Positions 17,645-26,354 of a DNA stretch of 64,000 nt are shown here, one piece after another. The stretch spans positions 30,255-94,254 of the forward strand of contig NBMB01000005.1 in the NCBI GenBank assembly GCA_002084765.1, given 5' to 3'. This stretch comes from Candidatus Cloacimonetes bacterium 4572_55 (GTDB taxonomy: Bacteria; 4572-55). The position numbers were made by a program, and so were the translations under genes. The notes under the pieces were generated by a model. The model saw nothing but the letters and a program-made list of their open reading frames with translations, had not been told where the DNA came from and did not search any database. How positions within the stretch are numbered: position 1 is the first letter of the stretch; each line of letters begins with the position of its first letter.

Positions 17645-17654
17645 GTTCTATCCC

Positions 17655-18077
17655 CTATTCCAAAATCTGAAAGAAAATTCTCGGTGAGTAATTTATTGTT
17701 TCAGCAAAACCTATAACCAATTCCGGACATTCATACATGATTGTAAAAAAATGTCCCTTATTGATCAGAAGACAGTTCGCTCCTCCCGGCTCGGAAGCGG
17801 ATAAGGAATGAATAATCGGATGGTCCATCAACAAAGATTCAACGCCAAAGACCTGGGGCACAGGAAATTTTTCTCCATTTTCTGGACCTTCAGCGGTCAA
17901 CTCCCCATCGATTGTGATATAAAGTTTGGGAAGAATTCTGCCAGCGGAGGTGATCTTCTCGCCAGGCGCGTAGCTTCGATATTTTGTGATTTCCGCTATT
18001 AGGATCAATTCCGAATCTCGCAACCGATTAAAGGGCAGGATCCCCTTTAAGGAAAATATTTTCTCAGAAGGCGTCAT
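17655..18077 (-). CDS. Small cyclic-nucleotide-binding-fold protein
   Basis: A 140-residue protein consisting of one cNMP-binding (cupin-like) domain: LPFNRLRDSELILIAEITKY, the strand motif YAPGEKITSAGRILPKLYI, TIDGELTAEGP, and VFGVESLLMD. The phosphate-binding cassette is incomplete: the usual FGE...RSA arginine is absent (the corresponding part reads HSLSASEPGG), so it may no longer bind cAMP or cGMP. There is no DNA-binding domain. ATG 18077 is chosen over upstream codons because GGAGAG precedes it and the previous gene stops at 18079. It is encoded between two membrane sensors and is probably their soluble partner. Confidence 0.75.
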   Translation of the reverse strand: MTPSEKIFSLKGILPFNRLRDSELILIAEITKYRSYAPGEKITSAGRILPKLYITIDGELTAEGPENGEKFPVPQVFGVESLLMDHPIIHSLSASEPGGANCLLINKGHFFTIMYECPELVIGFAETINYSPRIFFQILE

Positions 18078-18078
18078 A

Positions 18079-20286
18079 CTATCTCTCCAGTGGCACACCG
18101 CGGTCGCCTGTTATGGGATCACTCGCGGTCATCGCGCAAAATATGCCGCTATTCAAATCTTTTTGGAAGATTGACGTTTTTCCCAATAAGTCCTTTAATA
18201 TGGAAAAATAACCGTCCGCGCATGTCACCGAAAAACCGGAATCCGGATTCTCGGCTTTCTTTTTGATCTCCAACATCAATGTGAGCAGGTCGTCATACGG
18301 CAAGGAAGCGATAATCACCGCATGGTTCTCTTCTAATAAAAAAGTTTCTCGCTCCTGCAAGTCTATAATTTCAGTTTCTCCTAATTTATTGATAACTATA
18401 GCTTTGGTTGGCTTTCTGGAAAACGTTTTGATCATATTTTTTTCAGGATAGAACCGACAGAGATAATAAAGGTTATCAGGAAAAATTTTTTTCAGTTCAG
18501 CGTTAAACTCGTCCCAATTCGAATATCGATCAGCCAGCCATTCGATGATATTCGCCATGTCATCTTTTAATTTGACCGATTCCATACTCTCTTCCGGCGA
18601 CTTTCCGTTCCAGAGAATAAACTCATCTTCTCGAATCACCCAACCGATTGCATGATATGAATAGGAAGGGGCAAACGCGTAACCGTGGGCAATTCGATTG
18701 GAATCGGGATACTTTTTGGAATCGATCCGTCGCGCCATGAGTCGCCTCAATTCCTGATCTCTTCGCCGATGCTCCAACTGCAGGTTGGATTCGCTCAATT
18801 CCGTAATAATCATTTCTAACGCTTCACTCATCTCGTTGAATGTACCGGAGAGAATCTCCATCTCGAACGGTGTGTTTATATTGACTTTATGGCCGTATTT
18901 ACCTCCGGCAACTGAAAGAGCCATCTCTTTTAATTCTCTGAGCGGCTTGACTATCTGCTGCGTAATTCTCATTGAGACAAAAATGCCGACCGCCAAAAGC
19001 CCTGTGCCGATTAAAAAGACTTTTAGCAACGCTTTTCCTCGTTTTTCCTTGATTATCGAAATATCCACGTCCGCGCCTGCAATCGCTACCACGTCGTCGT
19101 TGTCGTCAAAAATGGGGATGTACGCAGACTTAAGCAGCCCCCATTCCTCCCACGGCTGAATATCCGAGATAAACACTTTTCCCTGAAACCAGGAATTCTT
19201 GGTATTCTCGTCCGGCTCGTCCGGGTCTGTCCACCCCACCCAGCCATGAAACTCGTTTTGCGTGGCGTCCAACACATAGCTCAGCCGCCTTGCCCGATCC
19301 CGAAGAACGCATGTGTACAGATAGGTCAAATCTCTCTTTTCCATGATGCGAATCATGGGATCTGCGTAGCGTTTGTATAAGATTTTTTCTTTTTCAGGGA
19401 TGATCTGAACGGCCATCGGTTTGGTCAGCGCGGTCTCGGGATCAATCTCAATCCAGTCAAGAGTGCCGCTGCCATAGAGTTTTTTTTTATTTTCATCGTA
19501 AGCCAGTCCAAATACGCCAAACTTCAGCGGTCTATTTTCTTGTCCAGTTATCTCATCCTTTTGGCGCAAATTTCCGATAAGTTTCCCCGCGCCGGTATGG
19601 ATATTGATCTTTAGCAATTGGTTCGAGTGGGTGTCGATCCCGTACAAGCGACGGTTCTTGTTGTCAAAAGCCAGACCGCGTACAGCCGAAAATTCGTCGC
19701 CGAGATAGCCGATAACCTCGCCGACTCCAGTTTTCGGGTCGATTTTGATTAAGTTTTCATTATTGCTGTATAGTACGCGGTGATCGCTGTCATAAGCCAA
19801 ACCATAACATTCGTAGCCTGTCTCGCCGATTACAACGCCTTGACCGTCGCCGTCTCTGGGATTGATACTGACCAACTCGCCGCTCACCTCGTCCACTGTG
19901 TATAAGACGCCCGCCTGATCGTCATACGCCAGGTCTCCGGAAAACTGGACGCCATGCGGTCCCACGGTTCGAATATTTCCTCCTCGCTGACGGATTTTTA
20001 TCACATAATCCTCTAACGCATAATTCGCATAGATTAGACCGAGTTTTTGATTATAAGCCATGCCTCGGGTTTGCTTGATTTTCAGCAAATCTTTATGATT
20101 ATTTCCGTCGATAAAACTTGCGACTGCCGTGCTGACCGAGTATAGCTTCCGATCAAAACCGTCCAATATTCTTTTATTAAGATTGGAATAGACCAGCTTA
20201 CCGGTCGATAGAGAGATAAGAATCAGCGAAGGGAGCAATATCAGAAAGATGACCGTACTGACGCGTAGATTAATTCTGGAACTCAT
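18079..20286 (-). CDS. Cache-type sensor with a beta-propeller inserted, HAMP, degenerate PP2C-like output
   Basis: A 735-residue membrane sensor: helix at about 10-30, then a Cache-like long helix ending ASFIDGNNHKDLL (to residue 68). Six-bladed-type propeller repeats then occupy about 72-297 (RGMAYNQKLGLIYAN, DLAYDDQAGVLYTVDE, GLAYDSDHRVLYSNN, GLAFDNKNRRLYGIDT, GLAYDENKKKLYGSG). After this the Cache fold resumes with YKRYADPMIRIMEKRDLTYL and ends VVAIAGADVDIS at 410. A second helix (about 422-440), HAMP (445-500) and a C-terminal domain (520-720) follow, the last resembling a SpoIIE fold without its metal-binding residues. The propeller probably lies in the periplasm and offers an extra binding surface. 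The start overlaps the stop of the Npt-like gene by four bases. Confidence 0.7.
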   Translation of the reverse strand: MSSRINLRVSTVIFLILLPSLILISLSTGKLVYSNLNKRILDGFDRKLYSVSTAVASFIDGNNHKDLLKIKQTRGMAYNQKLGLIYANYALEDYVIKIRQRGGNIRTVGPHGVQFSGDLAYDDQAGVLYTVDEVSGELVSINPRDGDGQGVVIGETGYECYGLAYDSDHRVLYSNNENLIKIDPKTGVGEVIGYLGDEFSAVRGLAFDNKNRRLYGIDTHSNQLLKINIHTGAGKLIGNLRQKDEITGQENRPLKFGVFGLAYDENKKKLYGSGTLDWIEIDPETALTKPMAVQIIPEKEKILYKRYADPMIRIMEKRDLTYLYTCVLRDRARRLSYVLDATQNEFHGWVGWTDPDEPDENTKNSWFQGKVFISDIQPWEEWGLLKSAYIPIFDDNDDVVAIAGADVDISIIKEKRGKALLKVFLIGTGLLAVGIFVSMRITQQIVKPLRELKEMALSVAGGKYGHKVNINTPFEMEILSGTFNEMSEALEMIITELSESNLQLEHRRRDQELRRLMARRIDSKKYPDSNRIAHGYAFAPSYSYHAIGWVIREDEFILWNGKSPEESMESVKLKDDMANIIEWLADRYSNWDEFNAELKKIFPDNLYYLCRFYPEKNMIKTFSRKPTKAIVINKLGETEIIDLQERETFLLEENHAVIIASLPYDDLLTLMLEIKKKAENPDSGFSVTCADGYFSILKDLLGKTSIFQKDLNSGIFCAMTASDPITGDRGVPLER

Positions 20287-23200
20287 GACATCATCAACCT
20301 ATTTTTAAGGAATTTAATCGCAATACGTGGATTCAATTTGGCATAAAACAGAATTTGCTCTTTTGGGATGATCAAAAGATCTGCGCCTTGAGAAATAGCC
20401 GCCCTATCCCATTCTTGGTTTCCAAAGAGACACCATTCCCCGAAAATATCGCAATCCTGCATAACGGTCTCTTCTGGTTTCAACAAGACCTTTCCTTTAA
20501 TAATGCAGTAGAGGTTATCCGCCTGATCCCCCGGTTGATAAATCGTCCTTCCGGATTCGTAATGAGCCTGATAAACATTTTTTATCAATAAGGATAGCTC
20601 TTCCATACTAAATGCGTGGAAAAAAGAACTTTGAGACAGCAGACTTATCCGCTGGACAATATTTAGCGTGACCCTTCCTTTGTTTTCATTTTTATCCCGT
20701 TCTGATAATAATGAAATCACAGTGTCTCGAAAAACCGTGTCTTTTATCTCCCGTAGACGATTTCGAAATATATCGACAGATTCGGCTTTATTTAGTTCCC
20801 ACAGTGCTTCCGCGGCAATTGTTGAATCCAGAGAAAATTTGCTGTTGATGAACATATGTACGACGTTTTCCGGTCGGACATCTTTGACGTCGAAGTTTTG
20901 TCGATAAAAACTCACCTTTTCGTCGAGACTACGGGAATCCACAAGCGGCAACAATATTTTGAACATATCCTGGCTGATACCCTGCTCCACTGCTTCGATG
21001 GCATTTGCTCGGATTTTGGGATTGTTTGAGCGCAAAGAGGAACTCATCAGTTCAAAGTCGGGCATCCGTCCACCAATCGTGAACAGCTCCAAGCAGAATT
21101 CAAGAATCCGAATGTGGATGTCCATCAATAGACCCGATAAAACGAACAGTCCTGGTGTATTTTTTTCATTTTTCAACACTTGATAGGAATACAATAAGTA
21201 GTAGGCTCCTCGGATAGCCCGATGGATGATTTCAGAAAAAAAAGTGTCAAATTGTGGAAAAGAGAGCTTAGAGAGCGCGCGTCCCGCCAATGAACGGGCA
21301 TACGTGGAATATTGGGAGGATCGATAAATTTTCACCATAGTCGGCACGCTTTTTAATCCTATACTTAAGATCAACTTCTCCGTGATTCGTCGTTGATAGG
21401 GACTGAAGGTATCGCTCATATCCAGCAAGGGTACGATACAACTCGAATCTTGTATCTTCTCCAGAGCCTTTCCAGCGACAATGCGATCTTCTTCTCCTGA
21501 TACCGCGATTGTCTGGAGTATGCCCGGTATGAGTCGTCCGGAATTTGGCGTGACGAGATTCCGAATCGAAAGCAGTGCTTCCCTTCTGATCTCTGGGTCA
21601 GGGTCTTTCAAAAAATCCACCAGAAAGTGCGCGTATCGCTCTTGCTTGATCTTGCCAATTACATGAATTGCCACCTTCTTTTCCTCAGCTACCCCTTTTA
21701 AAAGCTTAGTTATAGTCCCCATCGCTTCATAGCCGTCGCAAATATCCCAGCTATTCCAAAAAATGATAGCCATAGCACCTTTATCTCGCGCATGATCTGA
21801 ATCTAACAACATTTTGATGCGATTCGGCTGTAAGAGTCCAAGACCTCCCAATAATTCGATCAATTGACTGTTGAGGGTAATATCGCGACTTTCGAACCAA
21901 AGGAGCAATTCTCGAATTATCTCGGTATCGCTCTCTGCTAACACGTTTTCCAACAGGGGCTTCATCGCAATCCATTTTTTTTCAGAAGGGTTTTCTAAAT
22001 ATCTTAGCAATGTTTTAATTGCTTGGTTTTTATCCTTCAATATTAATAAATGAATCGCTATAGCGGCAATCTCGGTTTGATCTGGCGACCTGAAAGCGCC
22101 AATCTGCTTGATTTTTTCAATATCCAAATCCCGAACCGCCTCTTTTTCCGGTTTAGAAAAATCGAGCCATTCTTTTCGGAGATTGGTCACCATTGCATTC
22201 AGGTAGTCGTTGCGTAGCAGAAAAGTAACCAACACATGAGCAATGGAGACTGACAACGCGGTCAGAGCAATCCGTTGCGGCGACATTTCTGGAGCTTTGA
22301 TCAGAAGGAACAAACCAGCGCACGCGGTTGCCGTAGGATCGCATAAATTCTCGGTAAAAGTGCGCACCTTTGTTTTTATGTTTGAAGGTACGCCGTTAAA
22401 GACAAAATTCCAGTTGTTTAAATCCAGCGAGATGAAAATACCTTGATATGCAAAAAATCCAAATATCGCTGAATTGAATCCGTAATCATATAGAAAAAAG
22501 AGAAATGTAAATAGATAGGCAAACGGCTGAATAAATGTCATATTACGGACGCCGAAAAAAGAAACCATCCGATTGAATAGAAAAAAGTTCACTATCAGAT
22601 TAAAACCGTTTGCCGCGGCGAATAATTGACCGAAAAGCGAAGCCAACTTTTCCATGTCGCCGTAGCCTGAGAACACTTCCAAATATTGAAATTCGCAGAC
22701 AGTAGCAAGGAAACTCGTGCCAAACATGACCAGATTGATTAGCAGCACATAGCGAATGTTTTTTATTGCTTTCAACACGACGGTTGATTCTTCAATAAAG
22801 CCGCCTTCCTCATCATCATCATCAAAACTATCAATCTCCTTGGTTTTCTTTTTGACATAAATCAGCATGGGGATGGTCAGAAGAGCGAGCGCGCTCCAGA
22901 CTAAAAAGAGAAACTCCGCGGTGATGATCCGGGTGAGAATGCTGACCATAGACCCTCCGACCATTGCGCCCATGGATAAACCGCCGTTGAAAAGCGGATA
23001 TAACCGTTTCGCGTCTAATATGTCGAAGTAGTTGTCAATAAAAGTCCAATAGATCGTATAAAGTCCAATGAGCCATAAAAATGTGTAGAGCTTTGCCACG
23101 TAAAAAATGAGTTTGGAAGATCCTGACTGACCTTGAATCGCCACGAAAAAATAGAGCGTGCCGCCGCCGATTACAAGCAGTGCCAAAATCGCTAAAAAGA

Positions 23201-23447
23201 CTCGATAAATTCCATAGCGACTCACCATATAGTTATTTATTGGCGTGTAAACCAACATCATAAAGGGCATAATCAAATAAATGATGGGGAGTTTTTCCGG
23301 TCCAACCCGGATCAAAAATAGGGTATCGGTCAAACTCAGACCGATTGCGACTCCCGCCTGAATCAGAGCTCCCAGTATCACAAATAGAAGAACCTTAACC
23401 TCTTCTCCTTTATGAATTTTGAAAACTTTCCTAAAGATTTCGCCCAT
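20283..23447 (-). CDS. Npt-like nucleotide transporter fused to HEAT repeats and a cNMP-binding domain
   Basis: A 1054-residue protein. Residues 1-420 form about 12 hydrophobic segments of the ATP:ADP antiporter (Npt/TlcA, MFS-like) family, with FTENLCDPTATACAGLFLL near 365-383. Residues about 440-900 are helical HEAT-type repeats (IRREALLSIRNLV, IRANAIEAVEQGI). Residues about 925-1054 are a cNMP-binding domain: GRTIYQPGDQADNLYCIIKG, then DIFGEWCLFGNQEWDRAAIS, where both the Glu and the Arg of the phosphate-binding cassette are kept, so it could bind a cyclic nucleotide. This three-part architecture occurs in free-living bacteria, where energy parasitism is not the role; the transported molecule is unknown. 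GGGGCG precedes the ATG. Confidence 0.8.
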   Translation of the reverse strand: MGEIFRKVFKIHKGEEVKVLLFVILGALIQAGVAIGLSLTDTLFLIRVGPEKLPIIYLIMPFMMLVYTPINNYMVSRYGIYRVFLAILALLVIGGGTLYFFVAIQGQSGSSKLIFYVAKLYTFLWLIGLYTIYWTFIDNYFDILDAKRLYPLFNGGLSMGAMVGGSMVSILTRIITAEFLFLVWSALALLTIPMLIYVKKKTKEIDSFDDDDEEGGFIEESTVVLKAIKNIRYVLLINLVMFGTSFLATVCEFQYLEVFSGYGDMEKLASLFGQLFAAANGFNLIVNFFLFNRMVSFFGVRNMTFIQPFAYLFTFLFFLYDYGFNSAIFGFFAYQGIFISLDLNNWNFVFNGVPSNIKTKVRTFTENLCDPTATACAGLFLLIKAPEMSPQRIALTALSVSIAHVLVTFLLRNDYLNAMVTNLRKEWLDFSKPEKEAVRDLDIEKIKQIGAFRSPDQTEIAAIAIHLLILKDKNQAIKTLLRYLENPSEKKWIAMKPLLENVLAESDTEIIRELLLWFESRDITLNSQLIELLGGLGLLQPNRIKMLLDSDHARDKGAMAIIFWNSWDICDGYEAMGTITKLLKGVAEEKKVAIHVIGKIKQERYAHFLVDFLKDPDPEIRREALLSIRNLVTPNSGRLIPGILQTIAVSGEEDRIVAGKALEKIQDSSCIVPLLDMSDTFSPYQRRITEKLILSIGLKSVPTMVKIYRSSQYSTYARSLAGRALSKLSFPQFDTFFSEIIHRAIRGAYYLLYSYQVLKNEKNTPGLFVLSGLLMDIHIRILEFCLELFTIGGRMPDFELMSSSLRSNNPKIRANAIEAVEQGISQDMFKILLPLVDSRSLDEKVSFYRQNFDVKDVRPENVVHMFINSKFSLDSTIAAEALWELNKAESVDIFRNRLREIKDTVFRDTVISLLSERDKNENKGRVTLNIVQRISLLSQSSFFHAFSMEELSLLIKNVYQAHYESGRTIYQPGDQADNLYCIIKGKVLLKPEETVMQDCDIFGEWCLFGNQEWDRAAISQGADLLIIPKEQILFYAKLNPRIAIKFLKNRLMMS

Positions 23448-23507
23448 AATTTTCGCCCCGAATTTCGTCCTGTGGTATTTTTAACAAATAGCAAATAAGA
23501 ATAGTTA

Positions 23508-24749
23508 TTAAATAAAGATATATTCAGTAAAATGCCCTCTCATACAGTGGTTCGAGCTTAACGCGGCTCCATAACTTCCCGCGTTCAAGAATGCCAGATA
23601 ATCGCCTTCTCTGACTTCAGGCAGCCGAACATTTTCTGCGAATATATCCAGTCCTTCGTTGATGTTTCCGGCAATCGTATAATTTCGATAACTCTCTGTC
23701 GATTCTTCACTTGGGTTAGACCGACGTTTGATCGGCGCGATGATCAACGGCAGTTTGTAATACGCGGGTTCATTATGAATATTAAATCCGCCGTCTACGC
23801 CGATAAACAATACATCTCTTTTCTTCTCCACCATCCCGACCTGTAGCGTCATCACTCCGGAATCCCGCACCAGAAAGTCGCCGGGTTCGACTATGACCCG
23901 GAAGGGATAGGAACCGAGCTTTTCAGATATCACCGCGGCCCATGCATCCAAATCCAACGGATGATCCGCCTCGACTAACGGTGTGCCGAGACCGCCGCCG
24001 ATATTGACATAATCTATATCCGGGCATTTTTCCAGAAACCAATTGAATTGGTCAAAAATCCGCTCCAAAGTTGGTAGTTGGGGCGTGAGGTACCCAGACC
24101 CGCTATGAAAATGCAATCCTTGGACGACCATACCTTCTCTGCGCGCTACTTCCAGAGCTTCTTCGAACCGATCTTGATAAATGCCAAATTTAGTCGTTTT
24201 TTTTCCGGCATAATACAACATCTGGTTATAGCCGATACCCACGCCCACATTGACACGAATGCCGATATTCCGACCCGGACAAACTTTTGCCAACATCCGA
24301 ATCGCGCGGATCGAGCCGCAATTGATCACGATTTTCGGGTATCTTTTTAATATCTCCAAGTCCCGATCAGAAATCGATACGCCAGTAAAGGAAATATCCT
24401 CCTCCCGAAAATCGAGCTGAAGTGCCTGAAGCGTCTCTCCGGGGGAGCAGACATCCATGCCGCATAAGCCAAATATTTTTATTGCAGTAAGAAGAGGGAT
24501 AGATCGATTTGCTTTCATTGCATACAATATTTTATACGATATGCCCTGATTCGAGAGTGCTTTGTGTAAAGACTCCAGTTTTTCTTTGACTCGCTTGGCA
24601 CTGTACATAAAAAAGGGCGTGTCCGTGACAACGGCGTGGCGAAACAGATTTCGACCGTCATAAAAAAGAATATTATCGCGATAATGAAGATCATCCCTCT
24701 CCCACCAGAGTCGCTTTCGTAAAGAAGAATTTTCCATTTCAAAGCTCAA
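23508..24749 (-). CDS. Fold-type III PLP enzyme (DapDC/ODC-like) lacking the catalytic Cys
   Basis: A 413-residue cytosolic enzyme of the alanine-racemase-fold decarboxylases, related to LysA. The PLP lysine is K79 in YAMKANRS. HFHSGSG, VNIGGGLGTP and VIVEPGDFLVRDSG are the family's substrate- and phosphate-binding motifs. The C-terminal stretch that normally reads GPxCExxD is GNINEGLD here, so the Cys that protonates the quinonoid intermediate is replaced by Asn364; Tyr of AGSYG is kept. It may decarboxylate with a different outcome or on an unusual amino acid. A TTG start at 24749 has AGGA upstream; ATG 24737 is an alternative. It sits between the N-methyltransferase-like gene and the transporter gene. 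It is unlikely to be the housekeeping lysA. Confidence 0.8.
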   Translation of the reverse strand: MSFEMENSSLRKRLWWERDDLHYRDNILFYDGRNLFRHAVVTDTPFFMYSAKRVKEKLESLHKALSNQGISYKILYAMKANRSIPLLTAIKIFGLCGMDVCSPGETLQALQLDFREEDISFTGVSISDRDLEILKRYPKIVINCGSIRAIRMLAKVCPGRNIGIRVNVGVGIGYNQMLYYAGKKTTKFGIYQDRFEEALEVARREGMVVQGLHFHSGSGYLTPQLPTLERIFDQFNWFLEKCPDIDYVNIGGGLGTPLVEADHPLDLDAWAAVISEKLGSYPFRVIVEPGDFLVRDSGVMTLQVGMVEKKRDVLFIGVDGGFNIHNEPAYYKLPLIIAPIKRRSNPSEESTESYRNYTIAGNINEGLDIFAENVRLPEVREGDYLAFLNAGSYGAALSSNHCMRGHFTEYIFI

Positions 24750-24787
24750 GTTGAGTATCCTACGATAAGATGAGAAAAATTATTCCA

Positions 24788-25537
24788 CTAAGGCTTGGTC
24801 GCAGTCAAGAACATCATCCCGTGATACCCGTGACCCTCTTCCGCTGGCATAGTATTGATTTGAATATCGACATACTTCATGTGAGCCAAGTATCTGCCCA
24901 TCTTTTCTTCATCGACCGGAAGAACCGGAAAATTTAGGTCCCCGATATTGTAATAATGCGCGTTCTTGACCAAAGACATTATCAGAGTTCCACCGCGTCG
25001 AAGCAGCCCTGTCACGTTTTCCAGAACCTGCAAAAATACGGACTCTTTATCCGTAACGCTTTCGAGGCAAAAATTGGAGGCGATTATGTCAAAATTTTGC
25101 ATCCTCAGCGGATCAAGGGGATTATCAAGAAGCACGTTACAAGGAATGACGCGTTTGATTTTTCGACGAAGTCGCTCTTTCATTTCCTTTATTGTCAGGG
25201 TAGAATCCTTTTTTCTCTCCAATTCCCACACAAATCGAAAAAAGATATCCCAGTTAAATGCGCCGTTCTTGTTTTCAACCCAATTCTCCACTTCCTTCCG
25301 GTTGACGTCCAGAAACTCGGAGAATGTGATGTGCCGCACTTTTGCACCCGCGCTTATTAGTTGATAAATTGTAGGTCCCCCCCCGATTTCGAGATATTCG
25401 GGAATCTCTTTATCAAATTTTTCAAACGCGCCGTGAAAGTGGGTGAGAAGATATTCGTTTCCATTATAAATAGTCGAATAATATTCACGAAGATAGCCAA
25501 TTTGCGAAAATTGACTGAGATCATACGTAACTTCCAT
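24788..25537 (-). CDS. NNMT/PNMT/TEMT-type SAM methyltransferase
   Basis: A 249-residue class I methyltransferase of the NNMT_PNMT_TEMT family, whose animal members methylate nicotinamide, noradrenaline, indolethylamine or thioethers. Matching landmarks in order: YLREYYSTIY near the N-terminus, the SAM-binding EIGGGPTIYQLISAGA, FSEFLDVNRKEVENW, FNWDIFFRFVWELE, IIASNFCLESVTD, and LRRGGTLIMSLVKNAHYYNI. The order and spacing follow human NNMT closely. Paired with the decarboxylase-fold gene 38 bases downstream, this suggests a route from an amino acid to an N-methylated amine, though the substrate is unknown. It is probably the first gene of the nine-gene run; the TorF-like gene is 92 bases upstream. 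Confidence 0.85.
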   Translation of the reverse strand: MEVTYDLSQFSQIGYLREYYSTIYNGNEYLLTHFHGAFEKFDKEIPEYLEIGGGPTIYQLISAGAKVRHITFSEFLDVNRKEVENWVENKNGAFNWDIFFRFVWELERKKDSTLTIKEMKERLRRKIKRVIPCNVLLDNPLDPLRMQNFDIIASNFCLESVTDKESVFLQVLENVTGLLRRGGTLIMSLVKNAHYYNIGDLNFPVLPVDEEKMGRYLAHMKYVDIQINTMPAEEGHGYHGMMFLTATKP

Positions 25538-25628
25538 CTTAAAATTCTAATCCCCATGCCTTCTTAAGGCAATAAAAATTGTTGGACTCATAGATGCTAC
25601 TACCATGAATCGTAAATTTTGACTTAAT

Positions 25629-26354
25629 TTAGAAATGAACGCCTAGAACAATATTGCTCTCTTCAAGATCAGGATTCCATATCCAGGAGGCAGAAATCGG
25701 AAGAGAAAATTTGTCACTGATCTCAATATTTTTTCTTGCAGTTAAGCCGACATTGGTTATCGTCGCCTCTTTTGTGCCGTACGTACCGCTACCGTACCAT
25801 GACGTGCTTTCGCCCAACGATCCGCCGATGTGCATATATAACCCCACGCCATTAACGTCAAGAGAATAACCTAACTCAGCATAAGCGGAATTATCCTCGT
25901 CGTTGTATACATTCATGGCGAACAACAGATGAAACAAGCCGGAATATTCGAATGCCGCCTCGATAGTATGCCCTCCGTAACCGTCGCCGTCCACGAAAGT
26001 TGGGTCTGTGTCTTCCTTAAAATCAGCGAAACTTCCGCCTAACTTCCCGTAATAAATATCGAGTAACGTCATAGTGACGGAATTGCTCTTATTTAAAGAG
26101 TGGGTGTAACTGATAGAAAAATCATTTTCTTCTGTGCCGATGTTCGGATCCAAGGCATAAGCTCCCCAGACGCCGGCTGTAAATCCACCAGTCGTATAAC
26201 TTGCCCACGGATGAAAATGCGCGGCGTTTCCTTGATTAATTCCGCGCCATAGATAGCGACTCATCAAGTCTGCTCCGACGTCTAATTGTGCGTAAACAGA
26301 CGAGCTAAATAAAACTACAATTGCTAAAATCGCAAAAAAAACAATCTTCTTCAT
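25629..26354 (-). CDS. TorF-like outer-membrane porin (gcw_chp family)
   Basis: A 241-residue exported barrel protein. The signal peptide is MKKIVFFAILAIVVLFSSSV followed by YAQ, and the mature start QLDVGADLMSRYLWRGINQG is the signature of the TorF/gcw_chp family of small outer-membrane porins. Alternating aromatic strands follow, ending in FGVHF-like residues (LGVHF) as barrels do. ATG 26354 is chosen because the signal peptide begins there and AAGGAA lies upstream; an upstream in-frame extension has no export signal. It may provide the outer-membrane path for whatever the downstream operon exports or takes up, but that is inference from position. Confidence 0.8.
   Translation of the reverse strand: MKKIVFFAILAIVVLFSSSVYAQLDVGADLMSRYLWRGINQGNAAHFHPWASYTTGGFTAGVWGAYALDPNIGTEENDFSISYTHSLNKSNSVTMTLLDIYYGKLGGSFADFKEDTDPTFVDGDGYGGHTIEAAFEYSGLFHLLFAMNVYNDEDNSAYAELGYSLDVNGVGLYMHIGGSLGESTSWYGSGTYGTKEATITNVGLTARKNIEISDKFSLPISASWIWNPDLEESNIVLGVHF

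Noticed and set aside
20283..23447. Energy-parasite ATP/ADP translocase
   Set aside because: The HEAT and cNMP fusions and the sensor-rich operon fit a regulated transporter of a free-living cell; nothing else points to an intracellular lifestyle.
25558..25570. GCCTTCTTAAGGC palindrome as terminator of the TorF-like gene
   Set aside because: The stem is only 5 bp and no T tract follows on the minus strand.
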